Part shown: in pieces, positions 21,772-32,212 of the stretch | Layout of the letters: each line of letters opens with the position of its first letter | Numbering within the stretch: the stretch's first letter is position 1 | Source of the DNA: Usnea hakonensis | Lineage: Eukaryota > Ascomycota > Lecanoromycetes > Lecanorales > Parmeliaceae | DNA: 64,000 nt | Direction: 5' to 3' | NCBI GenBank assembly: GCA_013423325.1 | Contig: BLJB01000298.1 | Location: forward strand, 1 to 64,000 | Made by a program: the position numbers and the translations under genes | The notes under the pieces: generated by a model | Seen by the model: the letters and a program-made list of their open reading frames with translations, nothing else | What the model was told of the DNA's origin: nothing | The model's database searches: none

Positions 21772-22674
21772 TCAAAGCGCGTACACCATATCGTTGACTA
21801 TGTCCTTTGGACACAGGCCCATATCCCGCCACAGACTCCAGAGCTCGCGATGAGAAAGATTGCCAATCAGACCATCGAATTCTCCATCGTGTTCCATCTC
21901 TCTGAAGAGTACGTCTTCATGATGCTTCTGCAATGTTCGAAACGGATACTCATGACTGAGTCTTCCGAGTGGCGGAAGATTGGTCCGCCGTTTTTGTTCG
22001 TAGTAAAGGTACCGTGCTGTTTCTCGTAGGTACAACGTTAAGTGTAAGGAAGTGTGAAGCATGACATGATCTACCGTCTCCTGATCTGCTGTCCATGGTC
22101 GTTCAAGATCAAAACTCGCAAGCATTCTGGCATCTTCATGTTCCAATTCAAGATAGTCCACGGCATTTTTGTCTCCTAGAGCACGTTCCGCCATCGTGGT
22201 TCCAGCTGGCTTCGCGAGCGTTAAGTATTCGAGAATGTCTTTCTTGGTGATCCTAGCTATGGCCTCCGAAGGGTGCCAAGTCCATTCCCAGCGCCGCTCT
22301 AGGACGAAGCCATAGTCACCTAAGCGATCCATCAGCATATCCCAATCTGGATGGTTGCAGTATGGATTATCTATAGTCCTGAAAAGCTGTTGAACGCAAT
22401 ACGGGCAGGTGTTTTGGCCTTCTTCGGATAAGATCCATCGCTCGAGACATTTGCTACCAATGACGTGTTGGCAGGGTAGTCGAACAGCGGTTTCAGGTTC
22501 AATCGGGTCTGGCTCTTGACGTACGAACATTGAAAGGAATCCTTGGATCATCCCGGGGACTGGAGCAGTGGGTGCAGTGGTAGGTAAGTAACTCTGCAAG
22601 CATACTGGGCATTCGTCATCATCGGTCACATCTTGTACTTCGGGTAGCTGATTGAAGAATTCGCGTGGCCTCAT
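21772..22674 (-). CDS. RING-finger protein, putative E3 ubiquitin ligase
   Basis: A single-exon model of 300 residues from the ATG at 22674. A RING-type zinc site begins at about residue 23: DDECPVCLQSY, a long loop of about 40 residues, then RLPCQHVIGSKCLERW and NTCPYC. That gives the C-x2-C ... C-x-H-x5-C ... C-x2-C order of a RING variant with an expanded first loop. Such domains recruit an E2 enzyme. The C-terminal 190 residues are acidic and helical with no second domain that I can name. The reading frame stays open upstream without an ATG, so a short 5' exon is possible; a CAG acceptor-like site lies just before a GTG at 22695. No substrate can be inferred. Confidence 0.75.
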   Translation of the reverse strand: MRPREFFNQLPEVQDVTDDDECPVCLQSYLPTTAPTAPVPGMIQGFLSMFVRQEPDPIEPETAVRLPCQHVIGSKCLERWILSEEGQNTCPYCVQQLFRTIDNPYCNHPDWDMLMDRLGDYGFVLERRWEWTWHPSEAIARITKKDILEYLTLAKPAGTTMAERALGDKNAVDYLELEHEDARMLASFDLERPWTADQETVDHVMLHTSLHLTLYLRETARYLYYEQKRRTNLPPLGRLSHEYPFRTLQKHHEDVLFREMEHDGEFDGLIGNLSHRELWSLWRDMGLCPKDIVNDMVYAL

Positions 22675-23792
22675 TTGAGCTAGTCCAGGAGCCACCTGTA
22701 GTCTTGAAGTTTTTGCTGTTGATTTCGGAGGGTCCGGTGGTATAAATGATCTTTGATGTGATTGTGATGGGAAGTTCTTGCTGAGTTTTGAGAGTTGAGG
22801 GTCTGATGACTTACACTTTTATCGTGATGGGAAGAGCCTTAGAGGTATAGAAGACTTCGTAGATAAACCCATGAAAGTGTTAAAGGAATACATGGGCGGC
22901 GCATTGTTTCGATGCAAACACAATGTGACCAGACTTCTTTGTAAAGGGAATGAAGAAGCTTTCCCATATACCCATCTTTCAAACAATGATGTGACTCTAC
23001 CCTGGTCAGACATTCAACCGGCTGCCTCGATCGTAGTACATAGCTGTTGTTTTCGTTGTATTCGTGGAAGTCAAAGATGTCAATGTGATAAAGAGCTGCT
23101 CTCGGAAAAAAGTATCAATCCAAAAGCGATTTACGTAAGCCAGTGTCACAAAGCGTGGAGTGACGTTAGCCCACAAGAAAACCTTCAGAGGATACCATTT
23201 GGTGCTCGTCGATACACGTCTCTCTGTTGTCAGTCGTTAGACGCAGGTAGACGCCCAAGTGGTTCTCTTCTACTCCAATACCAGCCAAATATACATCCAA
23301 AACTACCCTTTACCATTCTTCGCCGCGATCGCTGGCTGAAAGATTGGTGAAATGCGCAAGGAATGCATAAAGCTTGCTTATACTGCATTTCCACCCTGCA
23401 ATACTGCATGGGTGTTAGCTCCCTTCATAGCACCAGCTCTTTTGCGGAAACTCATTGAAGTCCATTTGAGCGGACTCGAAGGATTGGAGAGACGGCCTCA
23501 CTGGTGTAGATGTCTGGAAGAAGAGCTCGCCTGGATTGCTGGTCCTCACAAAAGGGTAGTGAATCGTATTATGCACATTTTGGAGACTCTGTTATTTTTT
23601 TCAACTATCAAAGCAGGCTGTCTTGCACTTTCTCGGGCTCAAGTCTGCCTGATCTATGTGCACAGTCCCTTCTCGTGACCAAGTAAGCCCCCAGCTAGGT
23701 CGAAGTTCAATTCTTTTCCTTTTTCCCACCGCGAGAAATTTCACAGATTGCAGCATTCCCAACAGGCATCAGCCAAAGTATAAGGACGAGAT
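22675..23792. other. Intergenic with two unassigned plus-strand frames
   Basis: This 1.1 kb carries two ATG-initiated plus-strand frames, 22871-23350 (159 codons, Cys-rich centre) and 23352-23678 (108 codons). They are in different frames and show no domain. They could be remnants of an old gene or chance. I see no repeat or RNA gene. Confidence 0.3.
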
Positions 23793-24392
23793 TTAAGCTG
23801 TCGATACTCCATTGTCGTCTGCCCCTCCTTGTGCCCACGGCAGCCTTGTCCAAACCGTCTGATCATTCACCCCTACATAGACAACCTTTGGATCGTTTGT
23901 GCCAATAAAGTAATAGTACGGTTGCTCCCTTCCTATTCGTAATCCCCTAGGCCACTTCAGCATGACAAATTCATACGGTTCCACAAAACCTGCTCTATTT
24001 TTCAACTCATCCGCATACACAACATCCATGCGGAGCAGCGACGGCAGACTATTGTCGCCTGTAGGCCATTTGGATTTATGGAAGCTAGGATCGGTCCATT
24101 CTCCCCAGGTATCGGTCATGTCCAAATACAGCGTTTCGTCATTAGTGCTAAAGATCAATCGCACTTCAAGGAGGAGTTCTGGATCTGTCGTTGGGCCGAT
24201 GTTCGAGACGAGCTCCATCTTGCGGAAAGTGGCTGTGCCAAAGGCCGCCTGAATGCGCCGGACTTCAATCCCAACGGTTTCATTGAGGGGTATGCGAGAC
24301 GTTGACGATACATCCAGGGATGAGGAATGAGAGATGTTGGTGCTCAGAGCGTTGAGTGAGAGTATGGAGGTTATGTTGTGAAGGAGAAGCAT
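23793..24392 (-). CDS. Putative secreted protein of unknown function
   Basis: A 199-residue intronless frame starting at a clear ATG. The first 15-20 residues (LLLHNITSILSLNAL) can act as a signal peptide, though the hydrophobic core is short. A Ser/Thr-rich stretch follows, and then a compact region from about residue 40 with alternating hydrophobic residues and many aromatics (DTWGEWTDP, EFVMLKWPRGL, PYYYFIG, WTRLPWAQGG). The lack of cysteines argues against a disulphide-rich effector. The pattern suggests a beta-rich extracellular domain. I do not recognise the family. Confidence 0.55.
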   Translation of the reverse strand: MLLLHNITSILSLNALSTNISHSSSLDVSSTSRIPLNETVGIEVRRIQAAFGTATFRKMELVSNIGPTTDPELLLEVRLIFSTNDETLYLDMTDTWGEWTDPSFHKSKWPTGDNSLPSLLRMDVVYADELKNRAGFVEPYEFVMLKWPRGLRIGREQPYYYFIGTNDPKVVYVGVNDQTVWTRLPWAQGGADDNGVSTA

Positions 24393-25973
24393 TGAACCAA
24401 CGATAGGAGGGAGAAGAGAATGATGGTTAAGCAGGGTGATTTAGCATTCATATAGGTGGGGAAGAGCGAATACAAAGGGGAGAGGAGTATGGAGCGGTAT
24501 ATACGCCATCGCCGAGACGCTCAAGGGCTATGCGCTGGGCGTGATTGCAGTATCTACTGAGATATGCGAATGCGACGGCAGATGCGATACCCGAGCATCA
24601 CCAGAACCCTTCTTCCTCATGTTGGGATACACGCTCCTCAGGACTACAACATAACTGCGGCAAACTTTTCAGATTCTCGGTTCATGTTCCTATGTTGTAT
24701 CTCGATAGCACAACGAGGAAAGACACCCAGCCGCTTTATCCTGACAGAGACATCCTATCTGTCCTTCTTATAAGAAGACTCTTCTCAACCGCGGCAGTGT
24801 TGTCGCGTGCATTCTGGGCCCGGCTTGATGGACTAAGAAGTGCGCTGTCTCTCATTCGATGTCGCTAGCTCTGAACGAACAACCCAACATGTCTTTGTCG
24901 GATGATGTTACGGGGTGTCACAGAGGTCTCCAAAGGACGAAGATATACACGTACGCTGTGCTGGTGAGGAGAGCAGCCCCTTATTCGTTGAGATGTTTCA
25001 TAATTGGAGCATTCTCAGCCAATCGATTTTCGTGACAAAAGTTGCCCCCCATTTTGTCTTGGCGCGGCAAACTCAGCCTTGCGCGTGATTGGCTCATGGC
25101 TTTTCTTTCACCTTGCGAACCACGTTCCATACCTGATGAACATATTTCGGAACGGTCAACATAACACTCTCTGGTGGCTATTCTCATCAGTGCGTGCTCT
25201 GGATCCATGTTAGCTCTGAGGTCCTACTGGTGGTCGGCCACGTTTACAGATGCAAGATGCAGGCTTGCGATGTACATCGAATCAACGTGGAGAGACTCGC
25301 AAGAAGATCGCTTACCCGAGATCACTCAGCAGTTTCATGCTTCATGCACAGGAGAGCTCAAGGATGTGTATGGATGAATTCCATGCAACCAGGCATAACA
25401 CTGCGACCGATGGAGATCATTCCTTTGCATCACCTGCTATTACTGAGGACCTTATTTAGGTCTTCGCGAGCCCAGTCTGCTGCTTCTCATTTCTCATAGC
25501 ATTGCATTTGCGAGATACGACTTGATAATTGCATTGTATCCAAGCTGTATTTTCTTTTCACGCTCTTCAGCATTCTCAGAGTCGTGCCTGGTGCAGACTC
25601 ACAATTCTTCATTGTCAGCAACAATCGCCTTCTTTAGACCATTGTTCTCGTGGATCATTGTCATTGTTGTGCCGAGATTCGAGTAGGTCGTACACTCGTT
25701 CCTGTTGTACCGCTCAATCCCTATTGTTCAGCTGCGAGGCTATTGTCCAAATCCACAGCACAATCTCCATTGTCGCGAACCTTTCTCTATTGTTCTCCCA
25801 CACGCCTTTAAAAACCCTGTGGCCCTCCTCCCATTTTCACTCCTCATCTCACATCGATCACAACAACTCACACACAACCATCTCCAGAACCACCAAGCTC
25901 AAGCAAACTCAACAGAATCACCAGTCCAATCTCAACCAACTCAACAACAAAAAAAGAAACCTCCAAAGCAGCC
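24393..25973. other. Intergenic/promoter region of the AA11 gene
   Basis: A 1.6 kb divergent region between the secreted protein (minus strand) and the AA11 gene (plus strand). The frames at 24545-24868 and 25174-25499 have no recognisable content. The proximal 440 bases before 25974 contain the ATTGT cluster described separately, and then an A/C-rich leader (25850-25970) without G, typical of highly expressed fungal genes. Confidence 0.4.
25533..25793. promoter_or_regulatory. Cluster of twelve ATTGT/ACAAT motifs upstream of the AA11 gene
   Basis: ATTGT occurs at 25533, 25611, 25641, 25657, 25663, 25723, 25742, 25769 and 25789, and ACAAT at 25601, 25621 and 25760. That is twelve in 261 bases, where about half a copy is expected by chance. 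Most are preceded by C or T (CATTGT/TATTGT), the core bound by HMG-box factors. The cluster ends about 180 bases before the AA11 start codon, where a core promoter array would sit. CCAAT boxes are different (ATTGG) and are not what is repeated here. Confidence 0.55.
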
Positions 25974-27179
25974 ATGCACTCAATCAACAACGTCCTCGCC
26001 GCCTCGGTCCTCGCTCTCTTCACAACCACAGCCCAAGGCCACATGGTCATGGCCACCCCCCCACCATACGGCAGCCCGGACAACAGCCCCCTCACCGCCG
26101 ACGGCTCCAACTTCCCCTGCAAAGCCACCAGCAACACCGGCGCCACAGTCACAGACATGGCCATCGGCGCGCCCCAAAAGCTTTCCTTCCTCGGCGAATC
26201 CGTCCACGGCGGCGGCTCCTGCCAAGTCTCCCTCACAACCGACACCCCCGCCACCAAGAGCTCCACCTGGATGGTCATCCACTCCATCGAAGGCGGCTGC
26301 CCTGCTAAAAACGTCGCCGGCAACATCGGAGCCGACAACTCCGCTTCGGCACCGGACCCGGATACGTACAGCTTTGCGATCCCCGAGGGCATCAAGCCGG
26401 GCGCGTATACCCTCGCTTGGACCTGGTTCAACAAAGTCGGCAACAGGGAAATGTACATGAACTGCGCCTCCATCAAAGTCACCGGCGGCTCCAACAAGCG
26501 TGACGATATACCCCTCAACAATGAAACAGACTTTGCAACAATCCCGGACCTCGCGGGCCGCGACACGCCTTCCTTTCCAGCAATGTTCGTCGCCAACATC
26601 CCCGTTTCGGACTGCACGACGGCTGAGTCCACAGACGTCCAATTCCCCAACCCAGGCGCATCCGTGGAGAAAGATGGCGTCGCGTCCGACCTCGCGCCCC
26701 CGACCGGTCCCAAATGTGGCTCCGCAAGCGGCTCCTCCTCCTCATCCTCAGGCTCTCAAGCCGCCGCACCAAGCGGCGGTGCTGCGGCCGCACCTTCCGT
26801 CGCTGCTTCTCCAGCTGCCGCCGCCGCACCGTCCGTCGCTGGCTCCCCTGCAGCAGCAGCCGCCCCCTCCTCCGTCGCAGCCTCTCCAGCCACCGGCCCC
26901 GCATCTTCCGCCCCAGCAGCCCCCGCCGCCTCACCACCCACCGCCTCCACAGCATCCAGCTCCTCAACCAGCGGCAGCGGCAGCAGTGGCACCTGCTCTT
27001 CCCCCGGCGCCATGCTCTGCAGCCCCGACGGCAAATCCTTCGCCATCTGCTCTTCTTCAAGTGGTGCGGCGCCCGTCTTCCAACCTGTTTCGGCGGGCAC
27101 GGCTTGTGCGAATGGGGCTATTGGTGCGGTTAAGGGGAGGCGCGCGTCGGCGAAGTTTGCGAGGGGGTATGGGATTTAG
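25974..27179 (+). CDS. AA11 lytic polysaccharide monooxygenase (chitin-active type)
   Basis: An intronless gene of 401 residues. The signal peptide is residues 1-22 (LAASVLALFTTTAQG); cleavage exposes His23, the N-terminal copper ligand. The second ligand is His78 in GESVHGGGSCQ, and Tyr161 in the REMYMNCA motif is the axial tyrosine. The blocks WMVIHSIEGGCP and YTLAWTWFNKVGNREMYMNC are diagnostic of family AA11, copper enzymes that oxidatively cleave chitin outside the cell. Residues 240-335 form an Ala/Pro/Ser linker, followed by a small C-terminal Cys-containing domain (CSSPGAMLCSPDGKSF) like the X278-type modules of AA11 proteins. The C-terminal 25 residues are basic and G-rich at the DNA level. 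The likely role is fungal wall remodelling or chitin use. The gene lies behind a dense ATTGT motif cluster. Confidence 0.93.
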   Translation: MHSINNVLAASVLALFTTTAQGHMVMATPPPYGSPDNSPLTADGSNFPCKATSNTGATVTDMAIGAPQKLSFLGESVHGGGSCQVSLTTDTPATKSSTWMVIHSIEGGCPAKNVAGNIGADNSASAPDPDTYSFAIPEGIKPGAYTLAWTWFNKVGNREMYMNCASIKVTGGSNKRDDIPLNNETDFATIPDLAGRDTPSFPAMFVANIPVSDCTTAESTDVQFPNPGASVEKDGVASDLAPPTGPKCGSASGSSSSSSGSQAAAPSGGAAAAPSVAASPAAAAAPSVAGSPAAAAAPSSVAASPATGPASSAPAAPAASPPTASTASSSSTSGSGSSGTCSSPGAMLCSPDGKSFAICSSSSGAAPVFQPVSAGTACANGAIGAVKGRRASAKFARGYGI

Positions 27180-28549
27180 GGGGTGAAGGGGCTGTTGAGA
27201 AGTTGTGGGGTTTGGATTTTGGATAGAGTTTGAAGGTTGGATGGTCTGTTAAGTTTGGATAGTTTGTTGTGTGGATGAAATGAAGGTTGACATTTTGCTT
27301 GAATTATTATTTCATAAGAAGAATTCACTCACATCACGCTCCTCGTATTTCCAACTCACTTCCCTTCACCCAATAATCTCCCCATGAATGACATCACATC
27401 ACATCCCATCCCACTCCTCTCCTCGTATTCACAATCGAGTTAGTAATCAGTAAGACCTGAGTTCCCCTCTCCATAATCAATCTTCCCACCTCACCTCCCA
27501 CCTCCCACCTGCCCCTTCCCCTATATCCCCCCCCAACCCCCAAAAACCCCTACCCCCAACCTCCCCACCCTCCCCCTCCCACCCATCTCCACCCCTCCAA
27601 AGCCCTAATCCCAAAATCAGACACAGTAACTAGAATAGCTCAACCTACCCCATCCCATCCCATCCCATCCCATCTTTTCTGCAAAGGGCGTAGCTAGTGA
27701 TGTCTCTCTCACCTTCTATAGGTCCCTTCCATTGCGTCTAGGAACGGGATGTTGGAGATGGGATTGGGTGGGATGGGATGGTTTGGTTTGTTGGTTGTGG
27801 AAGGTGGTGGGAGGTGGTGGGAGGTGGTAAGGGCTAGTGTTGTGTGGGTGGATGGGTGGGTGGGATTTGGGAGGGGAGGGTGGTGGGGGTTGTGGAGATG
27901 GTGGGTGGTGGAGTTGGGGAGGGGATTGGGGGTTGTGGAGAGTGTGGGGAATGGGGGAAGGGGGAAGAACGCAAGGGGTGGGAGGGAGGGGTTTGGATTT
28001 CGAAAGGGACTGTTGTTGATGATGTTTGAAGAATATTGAGAGTAGGGGGAAGGAACTCCTTGATAGGCGTGCTACGGCGCTTGGGTCGATTATTGGCTTC
28101 AGGTATTTGAGATTCTGTAGTCATTTTCTCGGCTGGGTTGTGTTACTATGGCCTCGAGTGGAAGGGAGCACTGCGGTTGGAAGAAAGTGGGGAACTGGAT
28201 ATGATGCGTATGGTTCATTAATGGTAAAGAAAGAGCGAAAAAGACAAGGACAAAGGCGGTGTAGAGATTGGCGCGAATCAAACAAAAACCCCTTCCCACT
28301 CAATCTCGTAGTGAATTCCAGGAAAACGCCAGTTCACCCAGAAATGTGCAGTCAGACCCCAACCTGGAAAACTTCCCACTCAATCTCAAAGTGAATTCCA
28401 GAAAACGCCATTTTATCTAGAAATCTGTCCTCAGAACCCAAAGTGGACGATGTCTGGGTGCTGTTTCACGCACCAAAATTGCATCTGTCTCGGCTCGGCT
28501 AGTAGCCTCCTTTTCTGACATATTTGAATACAGGTAGAGCTGGAGATTT
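27180..28549. other. Intergenic, C-rich then G-rich low-complexity DNA
   Basis: The plus strand is C-rich at 27480-27610 and G-rich at 27750-28000, without a recognisable gene. A (CATCC)n run lies near 27650-27672. The end of the interval holds an 80-bp tandem duplication (28293-28452). Confidence 0.4.
28293..28452. repeat. 80-bp tandem duplication
   Basis: Two adjacent copies start TTCCCACTCAATCTC at 28293 and 28373. They share AGTGAATTCCA, AAAACGCCA, AGAAAT and TCAGA in the same order, with about 80% identity by eye. The second copy is one base shorter in its GGAAAA run. The duplication lies just downstream of the C2H2-protease gene (minus strand), within its likely 3' flank. Confidence 0.8.
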
Positions 28550-31500
28550 CTACGCCAACGGGCACGACGCAGTATCCATATCAGTAATCTCTTCTAAGTC
28601 GTATTATCAGTTCTTATGGCTGAGTAATGGTGCGGACTGGCGGTTTCACTTACCAATAATACGACCAAAACCTGTGACTTTATCGAAGAATGGGCGAGCC
28701 GATGAAGGCTTTGCGTGGTGTCGTAAGGAGGTTCCGAATCCTCGTCGTGCCTGCCACAGAGGTACGCGACTGCCTGAAGATATCCGAAATAGAGGCGGAG
28801 CGTTGAACTCGAATTCGCAAATTCCCACACCAACCGCCTGAGCTTGCTTGTGTAGCGAGAGTTCCGGGATTTCAGACATTGTTGGCTCGCCCAGCATTGT
28901 TGGAAAGTACTCTGAGGACATTTCTTTGCCGTTTGGAATATCTGCATCGCCGAATGACAAAGAAAGAGGTGATTTTGGATCCTCTGGTGTCGTCGCTGAA
29001 GATTGTGGAGAATCAGTCAGACTAGGAAGAGATAACGGCGACTCACATGGATCAGAAAATCCCTGGCCATTTGTGATCTCAGTATCGCTTGGCAAGGTCA
29101 TTTCTGTTGGTGACTCAATGGTCCTAGTATCCGGAAATGCAGTCTCAATGGGCAGAGTCTTCGGAGAAGCATTCAATGCCATAAGATCAGGCTTGAGGAA
29201 TCGATATGATTTGATAGGAGGCGTACCCGGCTCAGAGCACAGAGGCAGGGCGGAAGGAACATGTGAGACCTGCCCTGGATCAGGAGGAGGCGGAAGAGAA
29301 ACATCTGCTCCGCAAGCACTTTTAAGGTCGGCGAAAATGTCATTCGCTGGGATGAAGAGCACTCGACCTTGGGAATGGAAAAGTACTTGGCCCATGAGCA
29401 TGTTGCCCGTTGTCCGAATCACCCATGCTCCGCAGTCTCCTGCAACGTCCGAATATGGAATCAACTCGCCATCTGAATTCTGAATTCCCCAGGCATGTGT
29501 TACCGAGTTGTCTATGCTTATAAGCGTGGGCAGATTTGTTATTCCACTTCTGCGTTTGCTCCTATGGCCGACATAGGAAACTGTGATCGCCGACTCAGCA
29601 TCACACGTCTCGTGACAGACATCTCCGGGCCGATAGACATGGTCTCTCTCCTCTACGTACTGGTCGTTCCTTGCGTCTTCGTTTGATTGGTATTTGTGTC
29701 GGTTTTCGGCATTCTGGACCGTCCGAGTTTCTAACTTAACCAGAGCCCAGTCCATTGCATAAGAGAGTTGACCGCTTGACCTCGGTTCTATACTGTGATT
29801 GATCACAGAGCCGACAGCATACTGACGAGGCGACTTAGTCACTTGATCAAGAAGCTGATCGACGTCTCTGATGCTCATCTCGATATCAGCTCTTGGATTC
29901 TCACTGAAATCTTCCTGCGGAACTTCGATATTGCCATATGTTTTCTTCGTCGAGAGATTCAGGTCGCTGACGAGTTCTCGCTTTGTTTGTTTCAGATTTT
30001 CTTTTAGCGTGTTGAGCTCTTGTCTAGATGGCGAAATGATTGTATCACAGATTGGAATGTCACCGTCCTTTTTTCCTGCTGTCTGAGATTCTGAGATAAA
30101 GTGGTCCGACGTGAGCATATATTTCTGACCGTCCATGAGAATAAAGCCCCCTAAGCTAGCGGAAACTCTCTCTGAGTACAAGACCCCAACCGATGCGCCC
30201 ATTACAAGCTTCGAGTAAGGGCGACCGTAGCTGAATTCGAGTTGCTTGACTACTGCACTCTCCACATAGTCGTCTTCGCCATACTCTTCATCTCCTCCAT
30301 TCAACTTCCTGACACTGCCTTCGGTAAAGTACACTGAGAGGGGTTCAACTGCCCCTCTTTTGCAAACTCCGCTTATATCGTCTTCGATCATTCTTCGAGC
30401 TGTCAACGCTGGGAGGCAAGGACTTTCAATCTGAATGCAAGGCTTTGCTCTAATCGGAATTCGACCTCGAAGTCCGAGGCTTGCAGAATAATTTCCACCA
30501 AGTCTTTCGCTGAGAATTTGGGGAAGAGCAGGGAGAAGGGATTCGAACCACAGATGGACCAGTTGCCTGTGATCTTTTGGTCTGATGGGAAACACTTTTG
30601 CATTTTCCGAGCTCGCACTGCTTCGAGAGCGTGGAGAATCGAGAACTTGTGCCCGAGAAGTGGAAGCTTGCGACGTCATCAAATACTTCCAACCCCAACG
30701 CCCAGAGAAAGTCTCGACTAGAAGCTGCAAATCTTTCCGCGCTTTGATGAGTTTCGATTCTGAACAGCCTGTCAAGGTTATGATCTCCATCACAGGGTTG
30801 TATGTGATAGGACTGGTAGGGGCGCATGGATAGTGTTGGTTCGCTAATCGCAAATACAATGCTATGTTCTGGAAATCTGAGTTTCGAGTAAGCAAAGTCT
30901 CTTCTTAGAGCTGGCAGCATCATCTACCTTGAGTTTTACGAATAGCTAAAAATTCTGCCGGCTTACTATCTCCGAGTGATAGTCGAGAAGGTGGGGTCTG
31001 CGCGTAAAAACCTTGCGGGCAGAGGTCAAATTGATCCAGAGGAGGCAAACTTCGGTCAATGCCAATATGCTCATTCAGAGTTTCACCTTCAATACAGCCT
31101 GGGCTTGTCGGAGTTATAGCTGGGGTCCAGCTGTTGACACCCAGTTGCGGCGCCATGTTGGAAAAGCCAAAATCTTGAGTCTCGTTCATGGAATTGGGAA
31201 AGGCATCATTGAACAATGGCCATGGGCTCTCAGTTAAACCAAAAGACATTTGGGCCCAAGGTTCCATGAATGACGACGAAGGATTTGTTTCAAAAATAGG
31301 ACATTGTTGGCTCAGTTCTAGGGGCTGACGTTCAACGGGAGCATATCTTCCCCGTTTTGCTATTGACTGCAATGGTGACCCTGCCCTATGCTTCTTCGTC
31401 CCAGATTCAACATTTTCCAGCAATCTCTTTGACTCTAGCTTTTGCATACAGTCACATGTCTTTCCTACATAGATTTCTATATTAGGCTTTTGCTTGTATC

Positions 31501-32212
31501 CGCAGATGGTGCACTCACCGTTGGTATTCTGACGCGGTGTTGTAGGCAAGAGACTCGGATGTACCTGTCTCAAATGCTCATCAAGGCAGGAAGCCGAAGT
31601 GAATAGCATGAGACAATCCTCCTTTAGACAAATAGTACCTGGATTAGGCGTCCCCCCAGACTTGGGGTCATGAATTCTTCGTAAATGATCCTGTACTTTG
31701 TCTTTCCGAATTTTGCCCTTGAATTTTTTTCCCAAATTCTGACAGCAACCACAGAACCATATCGGTGCATCAGGATCGTGAATTTTCCAGTGTCTTTTCA
31801 AGTCCCTTTCGGATTTGAAGGTGGGTCCTCTGTTCTTGTGCGTGTCATCCATGCAGCGGTACTTCGGTCCCTCGGTACAGTCATTCGAAATGGCCAAAGC
31901 ATCCGGCGAGCCCACGGATTTTGGGCTTGGTATTCCGTAAGCCATCAAGGCCTGGGGTATTTCTTCACAAGGAGGACTAGCGACTATCGAACTGTCCTAA
32001 CACGGTGTTAGCTAGAGAATGTATTGCGCTCTCAATAGAGCATAAAATGAATACAAAGCCCGTCAATTCAAGCGCATTGCACTTACAGGAGAAGAGGACA
32101 ACTCCACCGTGGAGCCTGCAGATACACTTGTACGACAAGAAATCGAGTCCTGGTCTGCGCTGTCAGTCTGATCCTTGGCTCGAGACATGAAAGGCTCGCG
32201 ATGAGGACTCAT
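28550..32212 (-). CDS. C2H2 zinc-finger protein with PA-clan (trypsin-fold) domain, Cys in place of the catalytic Ser
   Basis: Exons 32212-32087, 31996-30928, 30876-28654 and 28593-28550 give 1,153 residues in frame. If the last intron is not removed, the protein ends at 28646 (1,141 residues); its donor is a perfect GTAAGT and I prefer the spliced form. N-terminal part: degenerate C2H2-like fingers (FKSERDLKRHWKIH, KVQDHLRRIH, LDEHLRQVH) at about residues 60-190. Middle: a charged helical region. From about residue 620 there is a chymotrypsin-like fold: SLGGFILMDGQKYMLTSDHF with His657, AMDWALVKL with Asp774, and VAGDCGAWVI with Cys880, followed by GRVLFIPANDIFADL. Fungal relatives have GDSG(S/A)W at this point. 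The tail is Ser/Pro/Glu-rich. Proteins of this kind occur next to or fused to fungal NLR-type systems; the substrate is unknown. The Cys nucleophile is read directly at 29432-29434. Confidence 0.8.

Noticed and set aside
22871..23678. Two adjacent plus-strand frames of 159 and 108 codons
   Set aside because: Different frames, no domain, no convincing intron; kept only as a note in the intergenic entry.
25529..26308. Long plus-strand frame overlapping the AA11 gene start
   Set aside because: It is open only because of base skew; the AA11 frame has the signal peptide and copper ligands.
30541..30560. Perfect B-box word GGTTCGAATCC on the minus strand
   Set aside because: It lies inside the C2H2-protease coding exon and its flanks do not form a T stem; no A box at the right distance.
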